A stretch of 64,000 nucleotides of DNA from Mucilaginibacter aquariorum. Lineage in GTDB: Bacteria; Bacteroidota; Bacteroidia; Sphingobacteriales; Sphingobacteriaceae. Every line of letters begins with the position of its first letter. Position 1 is the first letter of the stretch. Below, piece by piece: positions 9,240 through 18,900 of this stretch. Location of the stretch: positions 124,001-188,000 of the forward strand of contig NZ_JANHOH010000008.1 in assembly GCF_024498135.1 (NCBI RefSeq), in the 5' to 3' direction. The translations under genes were made by a program, and so were the position numbers. The notes under the pieces are model-generated. The model made no database searches, was not told where the DNA came from, and worked only from the letters and a program-made list of their open reading frames with translations.

Positions 9240-10703
9240 ATGAAGTTAGAAGCCAAAAATTGCATCAAAATAAACTTACCGGGAGGTGTGGTATCTGCCG
9301 GTGATATGTACGAGATACTTTTGATTGCCTCAAATGCGGGGGCAAGCACTATAAGCATTGGCAACAGGCAGCAATTGTTTTTTTGTGTTGATGCCGATAG
9401 GCTCGAAGATCTGCAGACCGAGATGATGCAGGCCGAGATCAGGTACGAAATTGATAAAGACGATTTCCCTAATATCCTTAGCTCATATGTAACTGATGCT
9501 ATTTTTAATACCGAGAGCTGGATAAAAGAAGGGGTTTATAAAGATATATTCGATCTGTTTGATTTTACTCCGCGTTTAAAGATAAACCTGGTTGATAGCA
9601 ATCAAACTTTTGTGCCTTTTTTTAGCGGCAATTTAAATTTTATAACTTCGGGTATAAGCAACTACTGGTATTTATACATCCGCTTCCCTAAAACCACGGG
9701 TACTTACTGCTGGCCATCATTGGTATATGCCGATGACATCCCGGTTATAAGCAAGACAGTTGAAAACGTTATATTAAATAACAGGCGTTTGTTTTATGAC
9801 CAAACCGAAATAAAGCACCAGTTGTTTTTTAAGATGGTTATGGCCGGTAGCACTTTTGGTGATCAGCCGGTAACCGAGCCCCTTAAGCTCACTGATTTTT
9901 ACCTGCCGTATTATGAGGGATTTAATAAATATGCCAATAATAAATACTGGCTTGGTATTTACCGCCGCAACGAAGTTTACCCATTAGAGTTTTTAAAAGA
10001 TATATGCGCTTTATGCCTTAAAACCCGGGTAGGTCAATTGTATACCACCCCCTGGAAATCGCTATTAATAAAAGGAATAAACGAACCCGACCGTGCGGAG
10101 TGGGGTGTTATCCTAAATAAATACCAGGTAAATGTAAGGCACGCGGCAAATGAATTGAATTGGCAACTGGAAAATTTGTGCAGCAAAAGCCTGGAGTTGA
10201 AAAAGCAACTGGTAAGGGAGTTTGAAGAGCAGGATCTTAGAACACACCGCCTTTGCTTTGCTATAAAAATGCAGCCTAAAACCGGGCTGCCGGGTTCTGT
10301 TATTATCCGTAAGCAGGAGGGGGAGCTGTTTGATGTATTACATTCCCGGGATTTTAACCCCAACTCAAAAGACCTGATCAGCTATAAGGATAATGTACCC
10401 CAAAGTGAGCTGGCAAAATGTCTGATCGACCTGTGTAATAATTATCACATAACGCTTAGCGAAAACAGTTCGTCTGTTGATACCTACTATGATGAGCCGG
10501 AAGAAAATAATAGTGAGATAACAAAATACATGGTTTACCAGTGCAAATGCTGTTTAACTGTTTACGATAAAGCTTATGGGGATGTAGTTAATGGAATTGC
10601 CGCAAACACAGAATTTGAAACACTTAGCCATTATTCGTGCCCGGTTTGTGACGCCTCAAAAGAAGAGTTTTTACTTGTTGAGCAGATGGTAGCTATATCA
10701 TAA
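9240..10703 (+). CDS. Sulfite/nitrite-reductase-like protein with C-terminal rubredoxin domain
   Basis: 487 residues, 13 bases after the nitrate reductase and last in the operon. The first 90 residues resemble the ferredoxin-like half-domain of nitrite/sulfite reductases (LPGGVVSAGDMYEI then STISIGNRQQ). The C-terminal 55 residues are a rubredoxin: C435-x2-C438, YDxxxGD, then C467-x2-C470, with the usual 28-residue spacing. The siroheme/[4Fe-4S] ligand pattern C-x5-C plus C-x3-C was not found, so independent nitrite reductase activity looks unlikely. An electron-transfer or assembly role for the nitrate reductase is a guess; the precise function is unknown. Confidence 0.75.
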   Translation: MKLEAKNCIKINLPGGVVSAGDMYEILLIASNAGASTISIGNRQQLFFCVDADRLEDLQTEMMQAEIRYEIDKDDFPNILSSYVTDAIFNTESWIKEGVYKDIFDLFDFTPRLKINLVDSNQTFVPFFSGNLNFITSGISNYWYLYIRFPKTTGTYCWPSLVYADDIPVISKTVENVILNNRRLFYDQTEIKHQLFFKMVMAGSTFGDQPVTEPLKLTDFYLPYYEGFNKYANNKYWLGIYRRNEVYPLEFLKDICALCLKTRVGQLYTTPWKSLLIKGINEPDRAEWGVILNKYQVNVRHAANELNWQLENLCSKSLELKKQLVREFEEQDLRTHRLCFAIKMQPKTGLPGSVIIRKQEGELFDVLHSRDFNPNSKDLISYKDNVPQSELAKCLIDLCNNYHITLSENSSSVDTYYDEPEENNSEITKYMVYQCKCCLTVYDKAYGDVVNGIAANTEFETLSHYSCPVCDASKEEFLLVEQMVAIS

Positions 10704-10705
10704 TT

Positions 10706-10741
10706 CCAAAGCCTGTAAATCATCTGGTTTACAGGCTTTGG
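10706..10741. terminator. Bidirectional terminator-like hairpin after the nitrate operon
   Basis: Perfect 14-base arms, CCAAAGCCTGTAAA (10706-10719) and TTTACAGGCTTTGG (10728-10741), with an 8-base loop. It lies between the rubredoxin-protein gene and the convergent FG-GAP lipoprotein gene and could serve both. Confidence 0.8.
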
Positions 10742-10776
10742 TGAATTTTCTTTTGAGATATCAGACCCTAATCCAA

Positions 10777-13700
10777 CTAATTCTTTATCTCTCTTTTCCG
10801 GCCCCTATAATCAGTGATGGTGATTTTCGAGATATTTGGATCGATCTTTATTGCACGCGAAGACTGGGAAAGGTACGTGGAGCCGTAATAGAACTCCATT
10901 CTTCTTTTCTTAGCATCCTTGTAAATAATATCCGCATAAAAATCAGTTGGGGCTAACTGGATCCATTTTGATTGCCCAATCGCAGTTTTCTGGTAAACTT
11001 TCAAACTGTCCTGATTTTGTGTGGCGATAAACAGCTCGTTCCCTTTAGCAGATCGTAGGGATGCCAGTCCTTTAGCATCTCCGCTAATACTTAATCCGCT
11101 CTGGGCCATTGAAACGTCTGTAAATCCACCCTTGCCATTACCTTTTAAATATAGGCCCATAAAAGCATCGTGCCGGCCTGTAAATGGTTCCATCCCAAAG
11201 TCGTTGCCTGCCATGATCAGGTCAAGGTTGCCATCCAGGTCAATGTCTTGGGCTACCATGCCATAAACTGGAGCCATCTGTGTAGATAATGGCATAGGCG
11301 ATATACTAAATTTGCCGCCACCTTTATTTTCAATGAAGCTGGTATTCATATCAGTAGCTTTTAATATAACCGCGTTTTCTTTGTCTTTATCGCTCCAAAG
11401 ATCCTGCATAGCGGCACGGCCAAAGCCGCTGTAGGTGGGGTATTTTTTACGGATAGAGATGACCTGACTGATCAAATCGTCGCGGGTATGCATCGGGAAA
11501 GGCTTTTGTGAACCATCTTCTGCCTTCATATAGCAAAATATCATGGCATCAAATGAACCGTTGCCGTCAACATCTTTGCCCAAAATTGTCATGGGTTGAG
11601 TAGGAGAAGCCTTATAATTTGAATTTTGCCCCAGGTTGCCGGCAATGTAATCTATATTACCATCATTGTTAAAATCACCCGCAACAATACTGTTCCACCA
11701 GCCAACATGCGTGTCTACATCTGTTGCGGTTTTGGTAAAACTGTTGCCAGTATTTTTATAAAAAGTAACCGGCATCCATTCACCTACAACAACCAGATCG
11801 GGCCGGCCATCATTATTAAAGTCGCTCCAAAGCGCATCCGTTATCATGCCTCCATGTATAAGATCAGGGCAGAGCCGGGCGGTTACATCTGTAAATTTCC
11901 CGCCGTCGTTTTGTAAAATATGGCTTATAGGCGATGAAGGATAAGCGCCCGAAACAGAGCGCCCTCCTACAAAAAGATCAAGGTCGCCATCGGCATCAAA
12001 ATCTGCCGCCCGTACGCAAGATCCGTTATCATACTCGACCGGTACTGCCAAATAATCGCGCTCAAAGAAGCCTTTTTTGTTATTTATATAAAGACGGTCC
12101 TGTGCGGAAGTATGCCCTTTGGCAAATTCATAACTGCCACTTACTACATATAGATCAAGAGAGCCATCCCCGTTAGCATCAAACAGAATGGCGCCCATGT
12201 CTTCTTCATCTTTATAATCTTCATGCAAAAAACGCTTATTATCCTGGGTAAAGCCGCCGTTTTTATTCTGCATGTAAAATACGCCTTTCATCCCTGCGGC
12301 GCCGCCCAAATAAAAATCGTCGAAACCGTTGTTATCAATATCGCCAACGGCAATGCATGGCCCATATTGGCTCAACTTGTGCGGCAGAGTAGGCTGTATA
12401 TTATAATCTATCGCATCTTTTTCCTGGTGCAAATACCTGATGCCTAATTGGTCTGCAACAGGCCTGAAAACAGGCGCCACTTTTTCGGGTATGGCTGAAG
12501 GATAACTACCCGAACTATTCTTGTACAGTAGCTTTATTGTTTGGTTGGCTTTTATGTTTGTTAAAAGCTGGGTTTTGCCATCGGGCCACCTGATGCGTAA
12601 CGAATCGACAGTGCTTGCTGCACCCAAGCCAAAATGTGCCAACGCATCTACAGTGCTCATATAACCACGGCAGGGCTGCTGGTCGTAAAATTGCTGCTTA
12701 CCTTTATAGTAGATACGGATGGTTGCCCCAATGCCTCCGGTGTTTTTAGCATCACCTTCCAACTTAGCGTTAAGGTACTGATGGGCGTTATCTACTTTGG
12801 TTTTTGTGTTTAGGGTGTTTTCGTAAACGAAGGCGTTATCATCAATATTGTTGATCACCAGATCCATATCGCCATCATTGTCAAGGTCTGCATAAACACC
12901 GCCGGTTGAAAAAGTAGGCTTAACAATCCCCCATTTTTTCGACTCATCATCAAACATATAACCGCCTTTATTTTTAAAAGCATAACTGGCGGTTTTAACA
13001 ACCGGAAATGAATCTGCGGCAGCAAGGCTTGTGTTTTCTTTTACTGTACGCCCTTGGTCGTTAGTATAAAGGGCGTGGTCCAAATCGGTAACATCACGCG
13101 GGTAACCGTTTGTTATTACCATATCACGAAAGCCATCGTTATCATAATCGGCCACTAACGGGGTCCAACTCCAGTCGGTTTGATATACACCAGACATATA
13201 AGCAATTTCACTAAATTGTGGATGCCCGGAACCTAATTGTCCCTGGTTTAATTGCAGCACGTTGCGGATATATTGGGGCTCGTATTTAAATTTATTGTTG
13301 TTGATATAGGTTATATAATTATCGCCCACCAGCATTGTTTTTTTGCGGACATTCTCTTCGGGCAACATTTCAAGAGATATAAGGTCGGCAAGGCCATCGT
13401 TATTGATATCCACAACATCAGCGCCCATTACCGACCAGCCTGTATGCTTAAAATATTCTGCAGAGCGGTTGGTAAATGTTCCGTTCCTGTTATTGATATA
13501 TAGTATATCGTTCGATATAAAATCGTTACCTACATAAATATCCGGCCAGCCATCATTATTAATATCGTTAACAGCTACCGAGTTGCCAAAGCCTTCTAAT
13601 AAAATGCCTGCTTCTTTGGTTACGTTAGTAAATGTCCCGTTACCATTATTGCGGTAAAGGCGGTCGTTATTTTCAGCGCTGCCGTTTGTTAATTTTGGGC

Positions 13701-14334
13701 GATAGGCTACCGGCGTAGTTTTACCAAGCACATTGGTAAGCAGGTACACATCTAAAAATCCGTCGCGATTGTAGTCAAAAAAGATAGCCTGTGTACTGTA
13801 ACCTGTATCCTGCAATCCGTAAGATTCGGCTGATTCTTTAAATGTAGGTACGCCATCTTTATTAACTCCCTGGTTTATGTATAATAGATTTTTACGCTGC
13901 CCGGCATCTTTTTTAAACGAGGCGCAAACATAAATATCAAGCCAGCCATCATTATTAATATCTATTACTGATACCCCGGTACACCATCTGCCGCCGCCAT
14001 CAACACCGGCTGTAGCGGTAATATCTGAAAATGATAAAGCACCTTTATTCAGATATAATTTACCGGGCACCATATTACCTGCAAAATAAACATCGGGCAA
14101 CCCGTCGTGGTTAAAATCGCCTACGCCTACACCCGCGCCATTATATAAATAGGGATGATTAAGAATATTTAAGCTATCGCTTTCAACTATAGTATTTTTA
14201 AAGTTGATGCCGGTTTCTGATGCATCTAATAACTTAAATAGTGTATCTGTATCCTGTTTTTTTGAGCATGCTGCTGACAAAAAAAGCGCGGTACCCAACA
14301 ACATGATACACAGTTTTTGCATATGGTTAGACAT
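10777..14334 (-). CDS. FG-GAP/VCBS-repeat lipoprotein with ASPIC/UnbV domain (CRTAC1-like)
   Basis: About 1185 residues from the ATG at 14334 (MSNHMQKL). The N-terminus is a lipoprotein signal with lipobox LSAAC. The body has many FG-GAP/VCBS propeller repeats with calcium-binding-like DxNxDGxxD loops (e.g. DFNHDGLPD, DINNDGWLD) in two blocks, separated by an ASPIC/UnbV domain (GGIGATIRIY to LRIRWPDGK). Such proteins are surface-exposed and often lie in polysaccharide loci; a glycan- or protein-binding role is probable but unproven. An upstream in-frame ATG at 14388 would add 18 non-signal-like residues and was not used. An HTCS1-associated motif lies upstream (14471-14503). Confidence 0.85.
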   Translation of the reverse strand: MSNHMQKLCIMLLGTALFLSAACSKKQDTDTLFKLLDASETGINFKNTIVESDSLNILNHPYLYNGAGVGVGDFNHDGLPDVYFAGNMVPGKLYLNKGALSFSDITATAGVDGGGRWCTGVSVIDINNDGWLDIYVCASFKKDAGQRKNLLYINQGVNKDGVPTFKESAESYGLQDTGYSTQAIFFDYNRDGFLDVYLLTNVLGKTTPVAYRPKLTNGSAENNDRLYRNNGNGTFTNVTKEAGILLEGFGNSVAVNDINNDGWPDIYVGNDFISNDILYINNRNGTFTNRSAEYFKHTGWSVMGADVVDINNDGLADLISLEMLPEENVRKKTMLVGDNYITYINNNKFKYEPQYIRNVLQLNQGQLGSGHPQFSEIAYMSGVYQTDWSWTPLVADYDNDGFRDMVITNGYPRDVTDLDHALYTNDQGRTVKENTSLAAADSFPVVKTASYAFKNKGGYMFDDESKKWGIVKPTFSTGGVYADLDNDGDMDLVINNIDDNAFVYENTLNTKTKVDNAHQYLNAKLEGDAKNTGGIGATIRIYYKGKQQFYDQQPCRGYMSTVDALAHFGLGAASTVDSLRIRWPDGKTQLLTNIKANQTIKLLYKNSSGSYPSAIPEKVAPVFRPVADQLGIRYLHQEKDAIDYNIQPTLPHKLSQYGPCIAVGDIDNNGFDDFYLGGAAGMKGVFYMQNKNGGFTQDNKRFLHEDYKDEEDMGAILFDANGDGSLDLYVVSGSYEFAKGHTSAQDRLYINNKKGFFERDYLAVPVEYDNGSCVRAADFDADGDLDLFVGGRSVSGAYPSSPISHILQNDGGKFTDVTARLCPDLIHGGMITDALWSDFNNDGRPDLVVVGEWMPVTFYKNTGNSFTKTATDVDTHVGWWNSIVAGDFNNDGNIDYIAGNLGQNSNYKASPTQPMTILGKDVDGNGSFDAMIFCYMKAEDGSQKPFPMHTRDDLISQVISIRKKYPTYSGFGRAAMQDLWSDKDKENAVILKATDMNTSFIENKGGGKFSISPMPLSTQMAPVYGMVAQDIDLDGNLDLIMAGNDFGMEPFTGRHDAFMGLYLKGNGKGGFTDVSMAQSGLSISGDAKGLASLRSAKGNELFIATQNQDSLKVYQKTAIGQSKWIQLAPTDFYADIIYKDAKKRRMEFYYGSTYLSQSSRAIKIDPNISKITITDYRGRKREIKN

Positions 14335-14470
14335 TTTATAATTGGTAATAAAGTGATGAATACTTATACCGAAGGTAATTTCGGGCATAGGTTTACGCTT
14401 TGGTTAAGCTTTAACGTATCGGCAAATATTCAGTATTATACTTGTAAAGAAAATGTATTTAAAAATAGGC

Positions 14471-14503
14471 AATTCGTCAAATAATATCAAAAGTTAGTCA
14501 AAA
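14471..14503 (-). promoter_or_regulatory. Three-unit 11-bp repeat upstream of the FG-GAP lipoprotein gene
   Basis: Read on the minus strand there are three contiguous 11-mers: TTTTGACTAAC, TTTTGATATTA, TTTGACGAATT. By eye they match 28 of 33 positions of the element upstream of the SusC gene at 20102. The 11-bp periodicity places the units on one helix face. Probably the binding site of HTCS1 (inference). Confidence 0.55.
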
Positions 14504-14548
14504 TGTATCGGGGGTGATAATCATATTTTAAGAACATATATTTACTTA

Positions 14549-14556
14549 TAGTTTTG
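14549..14556 (+). promoter_or_regulatory. Possible -7 element for the haloperoxidase-like gene
   Basis: TAGTTTTG fits the Bacteroidota -7 consensus TAnnTTTG and lies 43 bases before the ATG at 14600. No good TTG -33 box was found at the right distance, so the call is weak. Confidence 0.3.
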
Positions 14557-14599
14557 AGAAGCGACATTCGTTGCCGTTAAACTTGTTTATTGTTGTTTT

Positions 14600-15919
14600 A
14601 TGAAGAAAACGTGCATTGCTGTATTGGCGATATTGTTATTAGCATCTTGCAGGCCAAATAACGATTGGAAAAAAATGGCTGAAAACCCCGGCTTTATCCA
14701 TCGCTCGGTTAGGCAGGTAACGGACGTGATGCTTCATGATATTTATTCGCCCCCGGTGGCCAGTCGTATTTATGCCTACGTAACGGTTGCCGGATATGAA
14801 GCTGCTGTTCACGGCAATAAAAATTACCTGTCGCTTTCCGGCCAACTCAACGGGCTGGACTCTATACCACAGCCTAAAGCTGGTAAACAATATTGCTATA
14901 CTTTGGCTGCCTCGCACGCCATGCTTACCGTTGGCAAGATACTGGTGATGTCGGAAGGGAGAATAGAAAGTTTTCACGATAAAATGATGGTGGAGTTTAA
15001 GGATACCGGTATGCCGGAGGATGTTTACCAAAACTCTATTGAATATGGAAAGCTTATAGCCGATCGGATATTAAAGTGGGCTGGCAGTGATAACTATAAG
15101 CACACACGATCATTAGCCAAATATGATGTGCAGACAGACGATGCTACCTGGAAGCCCACCCCACCCGCCTATATGAAAGGTGTTGAACCGCATTGGAACG
15201 AGATACGGCCATTTCTGTTAGACTCGGCACAACAGTTTAAGCCTGCAAAGGCTGTAGATTTTTCACAGAAGCCCGATAGTTACTTTTACAAGCTGGCCAT
15301 GGCTGTTAGGGATACGGGGATGCGTTTATCGCCCGGGCAAACCTTAATAGCCAATTACTGGGATGATAACCCTTTTAAAGTAAATAACAACGGGCATACT
15401 ATGTTTGCCATTAAAAAGATCTCGCCCGGGGGGCATTGGATAAATATAGCCGGGCACGTGTGCCGTAAGGATAAGGCAGATTTTTTGCGCACAGCCGAAA
15501 CCTATGCATGCCTTGCTGTTGTAATTGCCGACAGCTTTATTAATTGCTGGGACGAGAAATATAAAAGTAAAGTAATAAGGCCCGAGACCTATATTAACGA
15601 ATACATTGATCAAAGCTGGACACCTTTATTACAAACACCACCATTCCCGGAATATACCAGTGGCCACAGTGTGGTATCAAATGCATCTGCTGTGGTATTG
15701 GGCAAAATGTTTGGAGATAATTTTGCCTTTACCGATTCTACCGAAGTGGCGTTTGATTTGCCGGCCCGGCATTTTAATTCATTTAAAGCCGCGGCAGACG
15801 AAGCTTCTATCAGCCGCTTTTATGGTGGCATCCATTATATGCCATCAATAGTTAACGGTGTTGATGAAGGGGAAAGAATTGGCAGGTTTGCGCTAAGCAA
15901 ACTTAAAACGCATAAGTAA
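14600..15919 (+). CDS. Vanadium-dependent haloperoxidase / PAP2-like lipoprotein
   Basis: 439 residues with a lipoprotein signal (ILLLASC, C17). The C-terminal half shows the PAP2/vanadium haloperoxidase active site: EYTSGHSVVSNA with H356, then RFYGGIHY with R406 and H412, where H412 would be the vanadate-ligating or nucleophilic histidine. Length and the all-helical N-terminal half fit the haloperoxidase-like branch rather than short PAP2 lipid phosphatases. It is divergent from the FG-GAP lipoprotein gene and ends one base before the convergent HTCS1 gene. Whether it oxidises halides or removes phosphate cannot be told from sequence. Confidence 0.82.
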   Translation: MKKTCIAVLAILLLASCRPNNDWKKMAENPGFIHRSVRQVTDVMLHDIYSPPVASRIYAYVTVAGYEAAVHGNKNYLSLSGQLNGLDSIPQPKAGKQYCYTLAASHAMLTVGKILVMSEGRIESFHDKMMVEFKDTGMPEDVYQNSIEYGKLIADRILKWAGSDNYKHTRSLAKYDVQTDDATWKPTPPAYMKGVEPHWNEIRPFLLDSAQQFKPAKAVDFSQKPDSYFYKLAMAVRDTGMRLSPGQTLIANYWDDNPFKVNNNGHTMFAIKKISPGGHWINIAGHVCRKDKADFLRTAETYACLAVVIADSFINCWDEKYKSKVIRPETYINEYIDQSWTPLLQTPPFPEYTSGHSVVSNASAVVLGKMFGDNFAFTDSTEVAFDLPARHFNSFKAAADEASISRFYGGIHYMPSIVNGVDEGERIGRFALSKLKTHK

Positions 15920-15920
15920 A

Positions 15921-18900
15921 TTAAAATAATTTAACCTTATTGGCACGTTTGCTTTGCTGGTACTCTGTAGGTGTGGTGCCAAACTGCTTTAAAAAGTTGC
16001 GACCCAGCTGCGATTGGGAGCTATAACCCACCATATTGGCAACTTCGTAGATCTTATAATCGCCCTCCTCAATTAATTTAGCAGCGGCTTTTAAGCGTGT
16101 TATGTTGATCAACTCGTGTATAGTAAGATTTGATATGGCCTTTACCTTACGGTATAAGGTAGGTTTGCTCATGTTCATTAAACTGGCTATAAGCTCCACA
16201 TCAAGATCGGCATCCTGTATATTTTTGTAGATAGCAGCATTCAGTTTATCTAAGAAACTTTCGTCGGGCTTTGAGTAAGCCATTGTTTTAATATGGGCCA
16301 GCGGCGAACTTGCAAAGTAATCTTTTATCTTGTTTCGGTTAATAAGCAGGTTGGCTATTTGTACCTGTAAATGCTCGGGCGAAAAAGGTTTTTCTATATA
16401 AGCATCAGCACCCACTTCCAAACCTTCAATCTTGCTTTGCAGGGTGTTTCTGGCAGTTAGTAATATAATAGGTATATGACTATTGTCGAAGTTAGTTTTA
16501 ACCCGCTTGCAAAACTCAAAGCCATCAATAACAGGCATCATTACATCGCAGATGATCAGATGTACATTCTCTACTTCTATTTTATCAAGGGCTTCCTGTC
16601 CGTTCATTGCTTTAATAACAGCATATTTTTCCGTCAGCTCATTTTCAAGAAAGTCCAGTATCTCCGGATTATCGTCTATCAACAATATTAGGGGTTTCAT
16701 AAAGTCAAAATTATCTTCTCGGTTTACAATGTCAGAATGCTCATAATAATCGGCTGTATTATGTAGGTCAAATTCTTTTTCCTGGTGGATCGGCAATGTA
16801 AGAGTGAAGATATTAAAATTATCGACTGAATCACTTAAAAAAAGTAAACCTTTATGCAGCTCAGTTAACGACCGGGATAATGACAAGCCGATACCTGTGC
16901 CGGTTTGCTTTTCAGATTCTTTCATCCTGAAAAAAGGTTCAAATATCCTGTCACGCAGTTCAATCGGTATCAGGTATCCATCGTTTTTAACAACTATAGT
17001 AAATGAAGCGTCCTGGTCTGTTGATTCCATCAGCTCAATTTCAATAACAGAGGAAGCGTATTTAATAGCATTATTGATAAGGTTGCTGATGATCTTGGTA
17101 AACGCTTCGATATCTATATAGGCATACAAAACTTTGCCCGGGGACTTAAGCTCATAGCGGAGGCTTTTTTGCTCGGCAATGGTTTTAAATTGCGAATAAG
17201 TATCGGTAAGCAGTTCGGTAATATCTGTTTTAACAAAGTTTAAACTAAAGCCGCTGGTTTCGGTCTTCCTAAAATCCAGTAGCTGGTTGGTTAGTTCAAG
17301 CAACCTGTCGGTATTGCGTTCCATTATTCTAAGGTTACCCTGTATCTCCGGAACCTGGGCGGCCCTTTTCATAACCTTTTCCATGGGTGCCTTAATCAAA
17401 GTTAAGGGGGTTCTTATTTCGTGCGCTACATTAGTAAAAAACTCAATTTTGGCATTGTACAGTTCTTTTTCTTTATCACTTTCCAATTGCTGTATCAGGC
17501 GCTCATTGTTTTGCCTTATATTGATATGATAGCGCCTTAGCAGGTAATAAATAATAGCCGCAAGCAGTAAGGTATAAATTATGTAAGCCCATATGCTTTT
17601 CCAAAAAGGTGGTGCTATCTCAATCTCTATGGTAGTTTCTTTATTCGCCCATACCCCGTTATTATTGGCAGCCATTACAGTAAAGGTATAATGCCCGGGC
17701 GATAGCTGCGTGAAGTAAACCTTCCGGTTGGTTTTAAGGGCTGTCCAGCTTTTATCGAGTCCCTTCATTATGTACTTGTACTGTGTCATTTCTGGAGAAG
17801 GGAAACTTAATGCGGCAAAATCAATGCTAAATGACGACTGGTTGTGGTTAAGACTTATCTTTTTGGTGCATATAATAGAGTGCTTAAGTAATGAATCTTT
17901 TCCTTTAACTGAAATTTCGCGGTTATGTACCTGGAAACCGGTGATATATACCGGCGCCACAAATTCGTTTTTTGTGAAAAGTGCAGGGTTAAAGCTGATC
18001 ATGCCTTTAACACATCCAAAGTACATAGTGCCATCTGTATCCTTAAAGGCCGAGTTATAATTAAATTGGTCGCTTAGTAAGCCATTGGCCTTTGTGTAAA
18101 CCTTTATATTATCGTTATCAAGGTTAAGAGAGATAAGCCCGCGGGTGGTACTCACCCATAAGTTTTTGTTATTGTCTTCCAGGATCTTAAAAGTGTAATT
18201 GCTGGGTAGCCCGTTGTTTGAGTCGTAATATTTAAAAGATCTGCGATCCGTATCATAACACCAAAGGCCCAAACCTTCGGTAGCAAACCATAGGTTGTTG
18301 TTGCTATCTTCAAATATGCCATTAACAGAGGAAGTGTTCAATGCATCTTTAACAGGATAAGTATTGGGCAGCTTAATACTGTTATTATTGTTAATATCGT
18401 AACAGTAAATTCCATCCCGAACAGTTCCTAACCATATTTTACCGTTATGATCTTCTATTATCGAATAGTAAAAATCATTGGGCGGTACTTTATCTATCAG
18501 TGTAAAATCTTTCCTGTCAGTGTTGTACCGGTACAATCCGCGGGTAGTTGCCACCAGGATAATGCCTGCGCGGGTTTTAAGGAAGGTGATTATAAAGTTG
18601 CTTTTTAACGCATTTTTGTCGGCACCCGCTATAAATACCTGTTCAACTTTGCCCGTTTTAATATTAAAAATATTAAGGCCACGTTCAAAAGTGCCTATAT
18701 ACAAATAATTGCCATCGGCTAACAAGCCGTGGATATTTGAATTTGATATGCCATTAGATACACCCGGATAGTAATGTGTCCAGGTATTCTTATCCGGCGA
18801 GAGTTTGTTTAGTCCGTTATCTTCGGTACCCAGCCAAAAGTTACCGTACATATCTTTACATATTTCGCGCACTACATTGCCTTGTAAAGTGTTTTTTTCT

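Noticed and set aside
10738-10956. Short plus-strand frame over the end of the FG-GAP lipoprotein gene
   Set aside because: It starts within the terminator arm and lies antisense to a well-supported gene.
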